Origin: Campylobacterales bacterium
Lineage (GTDB): Bacteria; Campylobacterota; Campylobacteria; Campylobacterales; Hydrogenimonadaceae
NCBI GenBank assembly: GCA_027067015.1
Contig: JAMOMS010000073.1
Span: forward strand, 1-6,688
Direction of reading: 5' to 3'
DNA length: 6,688 nt
Part shown: in pieces, positions 1 through 6,229 of the stretch
Numbering within the stretch: the first letter of the stretch is position 1
Layout: the number at the start of each line of letters is the position of its first letter
Made by a program: the position numbers and the translations under genes
Notes under the pieces: generated by a model
Told to the model about the DNA's origin: nothing
Database searches by the model: none
Seen by the model: the letters and a program-made list of their open reading frames with translations, nothing else

Positions 1-457
1 TCCCCTCTTTGGCGAAAGGCTCAATATGAATGTCGGTGGCCCCTTTTTTCACGGCTTGCAAAAACAACGAGTTGACATAACGGATTACCGGCGCCGACTC
101 CTCTCCCGAAAGCAGGTCGCCGTTTTGCAAAATCTCGTCAATACGCTCCTCATCCTCATACCCCTCAATCCCGCCGATCTGCTCGCCGCTCTCAAGCTCT
201 TTGAAAGCTCTTTGAAGCGCCTCGTACGCCTCTTCGTCAAGTCGTAAAAGCGGCAGGGGTTCCGGCAGACGGGCATAAGCGTTTAAAGCCGACGGATCGG
301 GGTTTTCCCGGATACAGGCATGGGGTTTTCCCTCATAAAGGGTAAAGAGCAGACCGTTTTGCAAAAAAAAGTCGATACCCTCCAACTCCCGCCAGGGTAT
401 GGGATTTTGGAACGCGTCACCCTTTATAACGCGAGGCTCAAGGGCGCGGACGGGCAT
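1..457 (-). CDS. gspE: T2SS traffic ATPase GspE, N-terminal part, cut by the window edge
   Basis: Translating the minus strand from the ATG at 457 gives an open frame of 152 residues that runs off the left edge. GspE is the cytoplasmic hexameric ATPase that drives pseudopilus assembly and docks on GspL. Residues about 15-90 look like the N1E-type domain that contacts GspL. The stretch APVIRYVNSLFLQAV (122-136) followed by TDIHIEPF (141-148) matches the highly conserved start of the GspE/PilB ATPase region, usually APIIRLVN...SDIHIEPF. The Walker A and B motifs and the zinc-binding region would lie outside the window. The start is supported by GAGGGG about six bases upstream of the ATG. The gene overlaps the end of gspD by 20 bp in another frame, so translational coupling is likely. 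PilB is a homologous alternative, but the position directly after gspC-gspD favours GspE. Confidence 0.93.
   Translation of the reverse strand, partial: MPVRALEPRVIKGDAFQNPIPWRELEGIDFFLQNGLLFTLYEGKPHACIRENPDPSALNAYARLPEPLPLLRLDEEAYEALQRAFKELESGEQIGGIEGYEDEERIDEILQNGDLLSGEESAPVIRYVNSLFLQAVKKGATDIHIEPFAKEG
194..215. repeat. Two tandem copies of an 11-bp unit inside gspE
   Basis: The unit AAGCTCTTTGA occurs twice head to tail (194-204 and 205-215). It codes on the minus strand for part of the helix around residues 81-88 of GspE. Because 11 is not a multiple of three, gain or loss of one copy would shift the gspE frame. The frame is intact here. Confidence 0.75.
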
Positions 458-2243
458 CTTTTTTCCCCTCTTTTTCAGGCAGTAATCTCTTTTGCAATAT
501 CTCGGCCAACTGCGCTTTTAACTTCTCCGACTCGGCGATCTTGGCCTGGATCTGCGCCAGCGACTGACTGTTTTTGACAATATAGGGCGTAAGGATAATA
601 ATGACATTGACCTGGTCTTTGACATCGTTTTTGGAGCGAAAAAGCGTTCCTAAAATGGGAATATCGCCCAAAATAGGCACCCGATTCTCCCCTTTGGAGT
701 AGTAATCTTTGAGCAGGCCGCCGATAATCACGTTCTCGCCGTCTCGGGCAATGGCCACCGTCTGCACCTCCCGCTTGAAGGTAGTGGGACGGTCGGCTTC
801 GGTGGTATTGGCCTGGTCAATATCCTCCAGCTTGGTTTTGACTTCCAGCAACACCTTGTTGTCGTTGGCGATCTGCGGCTTGACCTCCAGGGTCAGGCCG
901 ATATCCTCCCGGCTGTAGGTGTTACGGGCCAGGTCGGTGGTCTGGTTGCCCTGAACGGTACTGGTGAGAATGGAGATGGTCTTGCCGATATAGACGGAGG
1001 ATTTTTTGTTGTTGATACAAAGAATGTTGGGTTCACTCACCACATTCACCGCACCGTTTTGCTGAAGCAGATCGATAATGGCCCCCACCGCTGTATTGGC
1101 GTCAATATTATCCATATTGACAAGTCCCTGGAGCAGGGCGGGAAATTTGAAGACGTCGGTACCGGTATTGAGCTGGCCCGTCACCAGGGCATTACCACTC
1201 AAACCGCCCGCCAGCGCACCCCAACGAATACCCAGGTTCTCGACTTTGCGCTGACTGATCTCGTAGATATGGGCTTTAATATAGACCTGTTGTTGCTCAA
1301 TATCAAGCTTTTTGATCACCTTCTCAATCAGCTTTACCGCCTCGGGGGTGCCGGTGATGGCGATGGCGTTGATATCTTCCTTGGCCTCAAACGACACCTG
1401 TGAGCGGGTCTGCTCGTCAAAACTTTTGAGCAGACCCTTTAAAATGCCCACTGTCGCCTTGGCCTCGGCGTTATTGAGGAATATGACATCGCTGGTAATC
1501 TTCTTGGGAACGCTTTTGGCGTCATAGTCACGGATAATCTTCTCGACTTTGTCGGCGTCGGCGTAGTCGGCAATCACGATCAACCCGTTGCTTTTGGTAT
1601 CGGCTTTAAGCGTAACCGGATAGCGTAATGAGGAGGCTACCGCTTTAAACACGGGCATCAGATCGTTAACCGCCGCCTTGGCGTCGGCATGCTCCAGGGT
1701 GACAAACCAGACACTCTTTTTGGCCGGCCGGTCGATTTTGGAGAGCATCAGGGCAAACTGCTCTACCCGCTCGGGATAGTCGGTGACAATAATCACTTTC
1801 TGGCTGTTGTCAAAGGTAACCGACGCGAACTGACTAAGCAGATAGCGAAGTTTCTGTACGGCGTTACTGGGTTCAATATACCCCGGATGAAAAAGCCGTG
1901 TCACCATACCCGCTTCCGCCGATTTGGTCGTGGCCATTTTTCTGGCGTTGGCGGCACGGGTGACCATGAGGTAACCGCCGCTCTCATCTTTGACAAGGGT
2001 ATACCCTTTGGTCTGAAGAATCTTTCTTAAAAGCGAGAGAAGCTGGGATTTTTCTATCGGTTTTTCAGAGACAAAATTGACCGTACCGGTGATCTTTTCG
2101 GTCATTAAAATATTGTGCCCCGTCTCTTTGGCCACAAAGCGGATCACATCCTCAACGGGTGTGTCGGAAAAGTTGATTGTCAGTTTCTCGCCGGCCCACG
2201 CCGATACCAGCCATACCGCCAACAACAGATTAATAAACCTCAT
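438..2243 (-). CDS. gspD: T2SS outer-membrane secretin GspD
   Basis: This 601-residue protein is the multimeric outer-membrane channel of the T2SS. A signal peptide is visible (hydrophobic 4-14, AWA at 15-17, likely cleavage before G18). It is followed by an N0 domain (about 19-96), three repeated N1-N3 domains (about 114-174, 176-243, 249-313) and the secretin domain (about 318-557). The secretin hallmark VPILGDIPILGTLF lies at 522-535, just before the final strands (VNVIIILTPYIV). The tail after about 558 is a charged, probably helical extension rich in Lys, Glu and Ala. There is no lipobox, so the protein itself is not lipidated. The ATG start has AAGG about eight bases upstream and overlaps the gspC end by 14 bp. 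Length is a little below the roughly 650-700 residues of gammaproteobacterial GspD. PilQ is less likely, as there are no AMIN domains and a GspC-type gene lies directly upstream. Confidence 0.96.
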   Translation of the reverse strand: MRFINLLLAVWLVSAWAGEKLTINFSDTPVEDVIRFVAKETGHNILMTEKITGTVNFVSEKPIEKSQLLSLLRKILQTKGYTLVKDESGGYLMVTRAANARKMATTKSAEAGMVTRLFHPGYIEPSNAVQKLRYLLSQFASVTFDNSQKVIIVTDYPERVEQFALMLSKIDRPAKKSVWFVTLEHADAKAAVNDLMPVFKAVASSLRYPVTLKADTKSNGLIVIADYADADKVEKIIRDYDAKSVPKKITSDVIFLNNAEAKATVGILKGLLKSFDEQTRSQVSFEAKEDINAIAITGTPEAVKLIEKVIKKLDIEQQQVYIKAHIYEISQRKVENLGIRWGALAGGLSGNALVTGQLNTGTDVFKFPALLQGLVNMDNIDANTAVGAIIDLLQQNGAVNVVSEPNILCINNKKSSVYIGKTISILTSTVQGNQTTDLARNTYSREDIGLTLEVKPQIANDNKVLLEVKTKLEDIDQANTTEADRPTTFKREVQTVAIARDGENVIIGGLLKDYYSKGENRVPILGDIPILGTLFRSKNDVKDQVNVIIILTPYIVKNSQSLAQIQAKIAESEKLKAQLAEILQKRLLPEKEGKKDARPRP

Positions 2244-3060
2244 AACGCAACACCTTTTTCTTTTTGTTTCGTATCACCGTCAACTCCAACGCGCTTAAAT
2301 CGGAAAGTTTACCAAAATAGGCCATGGCGTCATTCTCGCTTTTGAGCGCTTTACCGTCAACGGCGACAATCACGTCCCGCGTGCGAAGACCGATCTTCTC
2401 AAAAACCGATCCCCGCGCCACCCGTGTCACCAGAAAACCTTCCAGTTTCTTACCTTTGCGAAGCGGCATAATGGAGATGCGTTTGAAAATTTTTTTCAAA
2501 TCGTGCATCTGTCCAAGAAGCTCTTTGGGCAGATAGACGGTCTGGCCCTCTTTTTGAATCTGATCCCCGTAACGTTTCTCGATACTCTCAGACTCTCTTT
2601 TTCGAGGCGTCAATACCGCCCGCCCCGCCATACCGGAGTCTTTCTTCAAATGGAGCACAAAAGTTTCACCCCTCTTTTTAAAAAGCGCCCGATCCACATC
2701 CACCCTCTCCAGTCGATACCCCTCAAGCGTCTCACCTTGTCGAATAAGCTTGGCCTTCCCTCCCGCTTTTGCTACCATGGCCATACCGTCCCTTCCGACA
2801 GCGGTCATAAGAAGCTTATATCCTGCCATCGTCTTTATCTCTTTGGAGGCAACCGGTTTGGCATTGGAGGGAACGCTTTGGTCCCATGTTGACAAATGGA
2901 AAAAGAGAGGTTTGGCCCTGCGCAATCCGTCACATACCGACACAGGCGGTATCGGAGGCAAAAACAGGCCTGCCAACTGAGCCAACGCTTTGGCCAAAGC
3001 TATCGTCATGACCAAAAGGAGTACAAGCCTTTGAAAAGAGGCGCTAAAAAGCACTCTCAT
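2230..3060 (-). CDS. gspC: T2SS inner-membrane linker GspC with a C-terminal PDZ domain
   Basis: GspC spans the periplasm from the inner-membrane platform to the N-terminal domains of GspD and helps in substrate recognition. The 276-residue protein has a short cytoplasmic N-terminus, one membrane segment (about 11-34), a Pro-rich linker, and a beta-rich homology region (about 73-135, including YKLLMTAVGRDGMAMVAK and the basic turn KLIRQGETLEGYRLERV). A Lys/Arg/Glu-rich linker leads to a PDZ domain (about 190-276) with the typical FLVTRVARGSVFEKIGL and DVIVAVDG elements. I chose the ATG at 3060, with AAAAGG about eight bases upstream, over an in-frame TTG at 3081 that has no good ribosome site. 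The gene overlaps the gspN-like gene by 17 bp and gspD by 14 bp. Immediate proximity to gspD is the usual family arrangement. Confidence 0.92.
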   Translation of the reverse strand: MRVLFSASFQRLVLLLVMTIALAKALAQLAGLFLPPIPPVSVCDGLRRAKPLFFHLSTWDQSVPSNAKPVASKEIKTMAGYKLLMTAVGRDGMAMVAKAGGKAKLIRQGETLEGYRLERVDVDRALFKKRGETFVLHLKKDSGMAGRAVLTPRKRESESIEKRYGDQIQKEGQTVYLPKELLGQMHDLKKIFKRISIMPLRKGKKLEGFLVTRVARGSVFEKIGLRTRDVIVAVDGKALKSENDAMAYFGKLSDLSALELTVIRNKKKKVLRYEVY

Positions 3061-3550
3061 ACCGATACCTTTTCCCGTCAAATCGCATCCATTGACGCAA
3101 CTCTTTTTCTCTTTGAAGACGCGGTGAAGGCGTTACCGTCAAGATCACGCGCCGACGCCACCAATCTAACCGCCCTGTCAATTCCCCAAAACTTCCAACC
3201 GCTTCAATACGCCCGCTATACGGATTAAAATAGCCCTCTTTCAGACGATAATCAAAAGCCTCCTTGAGCATATTAAGAGGCTTTAAACGGTAGAGTAAAA
3301 CCCCCTTTAAACCGATTCGCAACGTCGCGACTTGCGCCACAGGCATACCGCCCACGGCAACCTGAACCCCTTTTAACTCACATCCCAACATATCACACGC
3401 ACGACTTTGAGAACACAAAGATATATGTTGCTTTTGCATCTGTGACAAAAAGAGGTTGAGTAGACGCTCCTTCGGGAAAAAAAGAACCGCCAAACCCGAA
3501 AAAAAGATCGCAAGAGCCAACCATCCGCCCCATTTTCTTAAAACCGTCAC
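3044..3550 (-). CDS. gspN: GspN-like T2SS inner-membrane protein
   Basis: This 168-residue protein has a short basic N-terminus, one membrane segment (about 10-25) and a periplasmic remainder. Residues 61-90 (GVQVAVGGMPVAQVATLRIGLKG) and 113-140 (GRIEAVGSFGELTGRL...VILTV) form beta-rich segments like those of GspN, an optional, poorly understood T2SS component. The ending around 142-160 (PSPRLQREKELRQWMRFDGK) also resembles the GspN C-terminus. It is shorter than the roughly 250 residues usual for GspN. Cys46, Cys52 and Cys57 lie close together in the predicted periplasmic part. The start is the GTG at 3550, whose GTGA overlaps the gspM stop, with GGAGG seven bases upstream. An upstream ATG in the same frame would add 46 low-complexity residues read through gspM and is rejected. 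The assignment rests on position and overall pattern, so it is moderate. Confidence 0.65.
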   Translation of the reverse strand: MTVLRKWGGWLALAIFFSGLAVLFFPKERLLNLFLSQMQKQHISLCSQSRACDMLGCELKGVQVAVGGMPVAQVATLRIGLKGVLLYRLKPLNMLKEAFDYRLKEGYFNPYSGRIEAVGSFGELTGRLDWWRRRVILTVTPSPRLQREKELRQWMRFDGKRYRYESAF

Positions 3551-3939
3551 GGATGCACCTCCAACACGATCCAAACCGACCCTTTTTTTTGCGAAATCTC
3601 CACTTTTTTCAGCACGGGGCCTTCCATAAAAAGACGTTTCAAAAACCCCTCCGCCACATCCGGACGCACCAAAGCCTCCAAACGCCAAACACCGCCCTCG
3701 TGTCGGGTCTTTACCTCCGCACCGCGCCTGCGTATATATTCAACAAGCCGTTTGCGGGCTACTTTTTGGGCCGAAGGAGAATAACGCGCGCGAAGCTGTT
3801 TATAGCGGTGCACCAGAGCCGCTCTTTCGGCTGTTTCAGCCGCCAGCTTTTTGTTGGAAGTGTTCAACCACCATGCCGACGCCCCCCACAGGAGCACAAC
3901 GGCTATGAGTACTCCCCACCAACGCGCACTATTCAACAT
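3547..3939 (-). CDS. gspM: GspM-like T2SS inner-membrane platform protein
   Basis: The 130-residue product has the GspM layout: a very short cytoplasmic end, one membrane segment (about 8-26, GVLIAVVLLWGASAWW), a charged coiled-coil-like stretch (about 28-55), and a C-terminal alpha/beta module (about 60-130) of the ferredoxin-like type (RLVEYIRRRGAEVKTRHEG...WRLEALV...VLKKVEISQKKGSVWIVLEV). In the family, GspM binds and stabilises GspL. Sequence is poorly conserved in general, so position between gspL-like and gspN/gspC genes carries much of the weight. The ATG at 3939 has AAGGG at about four bases. An in-frame GTG at 3942 is too close to that site. The gene overlaps gspL by 11 bp. It is somewhat shorter than the usual 150-180 residues. 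Confidence 0.75.
   Translation of the reverse strand: MLNSARWWGVLIAVVLLWGASAWWLNTSNKKLAAETAERAALVHRYKQLRARYSPSAQKVARKRLVEYIRRRGAEVKTRHEGGVWRLEALVRPDVAEGFLKRLFMEGPVLKKVEISQKKGSVWIVLEVHP
3558..3564 (-). promoter_or_regulatory. Ribosome binding site that fixes the GTG start of the gspN-like gene
   Basis: Read on the minus strand, this is TTGGAGG. Its GGAGG core ends seven bases before the GTG at 3550. It lies inside the last codons of the gspM-like gene and is the strongest ribosome site in the operon, which decides for this start over any upstream one. Confidence 0.8.
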
Positions 3940-4660
3940 CACACCCTTTCGGCGTACAGATTATGTGTTTTACGCCCCTCTTTTTTAACGCTTTTGCCAA
4001 CGCTTCGCCCATGGCTTGCAAACGACCGGCCACTTTTTCATACCGGTTGACCATGGCCCGCATCTCATAGGCGGTCTTATCCATCTTAAGCGAAGCAAGG
4101 CGCGCCTGCCACGCTCTTTTCTCCTGCCACGCCGAGCCGATATCCAGCAACGCCGCCACAGCCACCGTGACCGTCGCCGCTTTCAACCACCCTAAAACCT
4201 CGCCGCTCTCCGTACTTTTTTGCTTTAAAAGCGGCTCAGGCAACATACAGGTCGCAAAAGAGAGAGCCTTCTCACTCCCCTCCGCCGGCACCTCCAACAC
4301 AATGCCGTTTAATACCGTCGCCGTCCGGCCGTTTGTGAGTGAAAAAGGGGTACAGTGCGCCAACTGCTGTAAAAACCAGACCGGCTCTTTCTCCAACCCC
4401 TCCTGGCGCAAACGCCGGCGCAGGGCTTCGGCGTCATAGGCAAAACAGTCATAGCCGCCTTCTCGCTTTTGCACCACAATGTCACGGTAGTTTTTGGGTC
4501 TTGGTTTTAGCAACGCGTCGGCCATCGCCCTGGCACGCCGTTGCGACACCTTTTTCAAAGGGGCAAACGCATACCAGTAAAGTGAGGGCGCCAGCACCGC
4601 GCCCTCACCTTTTTCATCCAATACCGTCGTCTCGCGTTCTTTTATATAAAGCCTGGGCAA
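3929..4660 (-). CDS. gspL: GspL-like T2SS platform protein, unusually short
   Basis: First gene of the gsp operon, 243 residues. It has a soluble cytoplasmic part (1-155), one membrane segment (about 158-176, WLKAATVTVAVAALLDIGSA), then a charged helical stretch (177-225) and a small end (226-243) with a Cys-x4-Cys pair (235, 240). This order matches GspL, which recruits the GspE ATPase to the membrane through an actin-like cytoplasmic domain. Typical GspL proteins are near 380-400 residues, so both the cytoplasmic and periplasmic parts are reduced here. Identification leans on topology and on the gspM, gspN, gspC, gspD, gspE order downstream. The start is a TTG: it follows directly after an in-frame TGA and has AAAGGA five bases upstream. 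The next in-frame ATG, at residue 46, would remove part of the domain. Confidence 0.72.
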   Translation of the reverse strand: MPRLYIKERETTVLDEKGEGAVLAPSLYWYAFAPLKKVSQRRARAMADALLKPRPKNYRDIVVQKREGGYDCFAYDAEALRRRLRQEGLEKEPVWFLQQLAHCTPFSLTNGRTATVLNGIVLEVPAEGSEKALSFATCMLPEPLLKQKSTESGEVLGWLKAATVTVAVAALLDIGSAWQEKRAWQARLASLKMDKTAYEMRAMVNRYEKVAGRLQAMGEALAKALKKRGVKHIICTPKGCDVE

Positions 4661-4665
4661 TCAGT

Positions 4666-4671
4666 TCCTTT
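4666..4671 (-). promoter_or_regulatory. Ribosome binding site that fixes the TTG start of gspL-like
   Basis: On the minus strand this reads AAAGGA, five bases before the TTG at 4660. The in-frame TGA immediately before that TTG excludes any longer protein, so the site and the stop together define a non-ATG start. Confidence 0.72.
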
Positions 4672-4688
4672 AATCAAAAACGTGGGAT

Positions 4689-4699
4689 ATTTTATCATA
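4689..4699 (-). promoter_or_regulatory. Probable promoter -10 region of the gspL-M-N-C-D-E operon
   Basis: The minus strand reads TATGATAAAAT here, about 30 bases upstream of the gspL-like start and downstream of the lipoprotein terminator. TATGAT differs from the TATAAT consensus at one base. No convincing -35 box is present, but the upstream DNA is AT-rich with A/T tracts, as is common in Campylobacterota promoters. An identical 11-mer lies upstream of gspG. Confidence 0.55.
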
Positions 4700-4759
4700 C
4701 CTTCTAAAATCTATTTCGTTATTGCCTATCTATTTACTATTTTTATTTTTTCATGAAAT

Positions 4760-4789
4760 AAAAAAAACCGGCCCGCGCACGAACCGGTT
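4760..4789 (-). terminator. Intrinsic terminator of the lipoprotein gene
   Basis: Read on the minus strand, AACCGG (4789-4784) pairs with CCGGTT (4771-4766). Inside it, TTC can pair with GGG using two G-U pairs, giving a nine-pair stem with a six-base loop, followed by a run of T. It lies about 25 bases after the lipoprotein stop and would isolate that gene from the gsp operon. Confidence 0.85.
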
Positions 4790-4813
4790 GAAACCACAAA
4801 AAAGTAACTGCTG

Positions 4814-5611
4814 TTACGGGTTAATAACAAGCGCATTCAACTGCCACAAGCCGCCCAAACTACTATGGGTACGTATAATGACCGCCGTAATTGTTTTTGA
4901 TTGCTCGGGATTGGTAAAATAGTGAGTCTTGGCTACATCATCACCTGATGAAACCACGTCAGTCGCCACGGTAATTTCACTGCCGTCTGAAGCTTTCAGA
5001 TAAAAGTCAAAAAGTCCGTCATCACCGTCATACTCCTCAAACTCTATATCTTTAACTTGTGTCGGTGTCGATAAATTAAAAGTATATTCCGGTTGCGTGT
5101 GATGATACACATCATACGGACTTAAATCCAAAGACTGTTTGATCCTCGGCAGAGGAAGCGTTGCCGTCGTCATCATCTGATGCAATACTCCCGCCTCCGT
5201 TTCTGCCACCGCTTTGATGATATAGGATTTTTGATAGTACAGATCATCAAACAGATGCTGGAAGAACTCGATTTTCGTTGTAGCCGGATCATACTCTTTT
5301 GAATATTGTCCAATAACCCTTAGCTCGTTTTTCTCATAAAACTTGTAAGCGTCAATACAGTAGAGCGTGATCTTCTTAATACCGGACGGGCTCTCCACCC
5401 TTGTTTCGGCCAGAATAGACGTAGGTGTTCTTTTTTTATAATAAACACTTATTTTTCCATCTTCAACCTCTTCTCCAGTTTGCACAGGGCCAGTAGAACT
5501 GTTTTGTTCCAATCCCATCTCTGTTGCAGTAGTTTTCTCCGTACCTCCACCACCGCATCCAACCAGCCCGATCAAGCAAGCCAGAGTAATTCCCGCCATA
5601 CGAAAATTCAT
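4814..5611 (-). CDS. Predicted lipoprotein of unknown function within the T2SS locus
   Basis: I do not recognise a named family. The 265-residue product starts with a lipoprotein signal peptide: Arg4, a hydrophobic stretch (6-17) and the lipobox LVGC ending at Cys19. A GGGG run and a Ser/Thr/Glu-rich linker to about residue 50 follow, as in surface or periplasmic lipoproteins. Residues about 52-150 are beta-rich with a fibronectin-III-like segment (YIIKAVAETEAGV). Residues about 170-265 contain an acidic stretch (EEYDGDDGLFDFYLKASDGSE) and end in strands (TITAVIIRTHSSLGGLWQLNALVI) that loosely recall a jelly-roll or discoidin-type domain; this fold reading is speculative. The ATG has GGGAG about six bases upstream. 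The gene is visibly more AT-rich than its gsp neighbours and has its own terminator. It could be a T2SS-associated factor, a secreted lipoprotein substrate, or an unrelated insertion; it is much larger than typical pilotins. Confidence 0.85.
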   Translation of the reverse strand: MNFRMAGITLACLIGLVGCGGGGTEKTTATEMGLEQNSSTGPVQTGEEVEDGKISVYYKKRTPTSILAETRVESPSGIKKITLYCIDAYKFYEKNELRVIGQYSKEYDPATTKIEFFQHLFDDLYYQKSYIIKAVAETEAGVLHQMMTTATLPLPRIKQSLDLSPYDVYHHTQPEYTFNLSTPTQVKDIEFEEYDGDDGLFDFYLKASDGSEITVATDVVSSGDDVAKTHYFTNPEQSKTITAVIIRTHSSLGGLWQLNALVINP

Positions 5612-5788
5612 ATGTTCTCCCTTTATTTAATTTCATTTATAAACCATATCCTTTCACATCATTGTTTAAACTTTTATAAATTTTATCGATATTTTTTAGT
5701 CCCAAGACTACTTATTTTATTAAGCTCACAATATGTCACCTTTTGTCTATTTTCACTTATGATAAAATTTCAATCAAAAAGGACGGCA
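5612..5788. other. AT-rich divergent intergenic region with promoters on both strands
   Basis: This 177-bp spacer separates the minus-strand lipoprotein gene from plus-strand gspG and has no convincing gene. It contains two 8-bp palindromes, GTTTAAAC (5664-5671) and TATCGATA (5684-5691). On the minus strand, GATAAAAT (5687-5680) and TATAAA-like sequences nearer the lipoprotein start are candidate promoter elements for that gene, but I cannot choose between them. No strong hairpin or riboswitch-like structure was seen. Confidence 0.6.
5758..5768 (+). promoter_or_regulatory. Probable promoter -10 region of the gspG operon
   Basis: TATGATAAAAT lies 20 bases before the gspG ATG and is identical to the element upstream of the gspL operon. 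It would give a short leader carrying the AAGGA ribosome site at 5779-5783. The upstream region is T-rich with no clear -35 box. Confidence 0.6.
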
Positions 5789-6229
5789 ATGTTTAAATGG
5801 CAGAGGAGACGGAAGGGGTTTTCACTCCTCGAACTGATGATCGTTATTGTCATTTTGGGCCTCTTAAGCGCCCTGGTTCTTCCCAATCTGCTGGGCAAGG
5901 CGGAGCAGGCCAAGAGCAAACTGGTCTGTATCCAGATGCAACAGATCGCCGAAGCGCTCAAGTCGTTTCGCTTCGACAACGGCCAATACCCTACCACAGA
6001 AGAGGGGTTGGCGGCGCTATTGCACAATCCCGATCCCGAAAAATATACCAACTATGCCGACGGCGGCTACCTGGAAGATAAAAAACTCCCCAAAGATCCA
6101 TGGAAACACCCCTACGTTTACGTCAATGACGACGGCGACATCAACCTCATCAGCCTCGGCGCCGACGGCAAAGAGGGGGGCGAAGGCGGTGCCGCGGATA
6201 TAACGCTTAAATCGTGCAAAGCCAAATAG
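5789..6229 (+). CDS. gspG: T2SS major pseudopilin GspG
   Basis: GspG is the main subunit of the periplasmic pseudopilus. The 146-residue precursor has a basic leader (MFKWQRRRKG) cut by prepilin peptidase after Gly10. The mature protein begins with Phe and has Glu at +5 (FSLLELMIVIVILGLLSALV), then the long N-terminal helix. Family hallmarks follow: YPTTEEGLAALL (67-78), DPWKHPYVYV (103-112) and the C-terminal loop LISLGADGKEGGEGGAADI (120-138), which matches the calcium-binding loop of GspG. Cys47 and Cys143 could form a disulfide, which I do not recall as a general GspG feature. The ATG at 5789 has AAGGA five bases upstream. The same frame is open further upstream through the lipoprotein gene, but that extension is antisense. 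The gene is transcribed divergently from the rest of the gsp cluster. Confidence 0.96.
   Translation: MFKWQRRRKGFSLLELMIVIVILGLLSALVLPNLLGKAEQAKSKLVCIQMQQIAEALKSFRFDNGQYPTTEEGLAALLHNPDPEKYTNYADGGYLEDKKLPKDPWKHPYVYVNDDGDINLISLGADGKEGGEGGAADITLKSCKAK

Noticed and set aside
85..276. Minus-strand 63-residue open frame inside gspE
   Set aside because: It overlaps the gspE frame, which carries conserved family motifs. The alternative product is Arg-rich and low in complexity.
1059..2030. Plus-strand open frames of about 110 residues opposite gspD
   Set aside because: They lie wholly antisense to a clear secretin gene, have no recognisable domains and no ribosome sites that stand out.
3551..3688. 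Longer gspN-like protein starting at 3688
   Set aside because: The extra 46 residues are Gly-rich and are only the gspM coding DNA read in another frame. The GTG at 3550 has a strong ribosome site and starts just before the membrane segment.
3553..4050. 165-residue plus-strand open frame opposite gspM and gspL
   Set aside because: It is a shadow of the minus-strand genes, rich in His, Pro and Arg as expected from reading the reverse strand, with no membrane or domain pattern.
4661..4813. Possible small gene or RNA between gspL and the lipoprotein gene
   Set aside because: The interval is accounted for by the terminator and the probable gspL promoter; no coding frame with a ribosome site was seen.
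5480..5788. Plus-strand N-terminal extension of the gspG reading frame
   Set aside because: It is antisense to the lipoprotein gene and the spacer. The true start at 5789 has a ribosome site and gives a normal prepilin leader.
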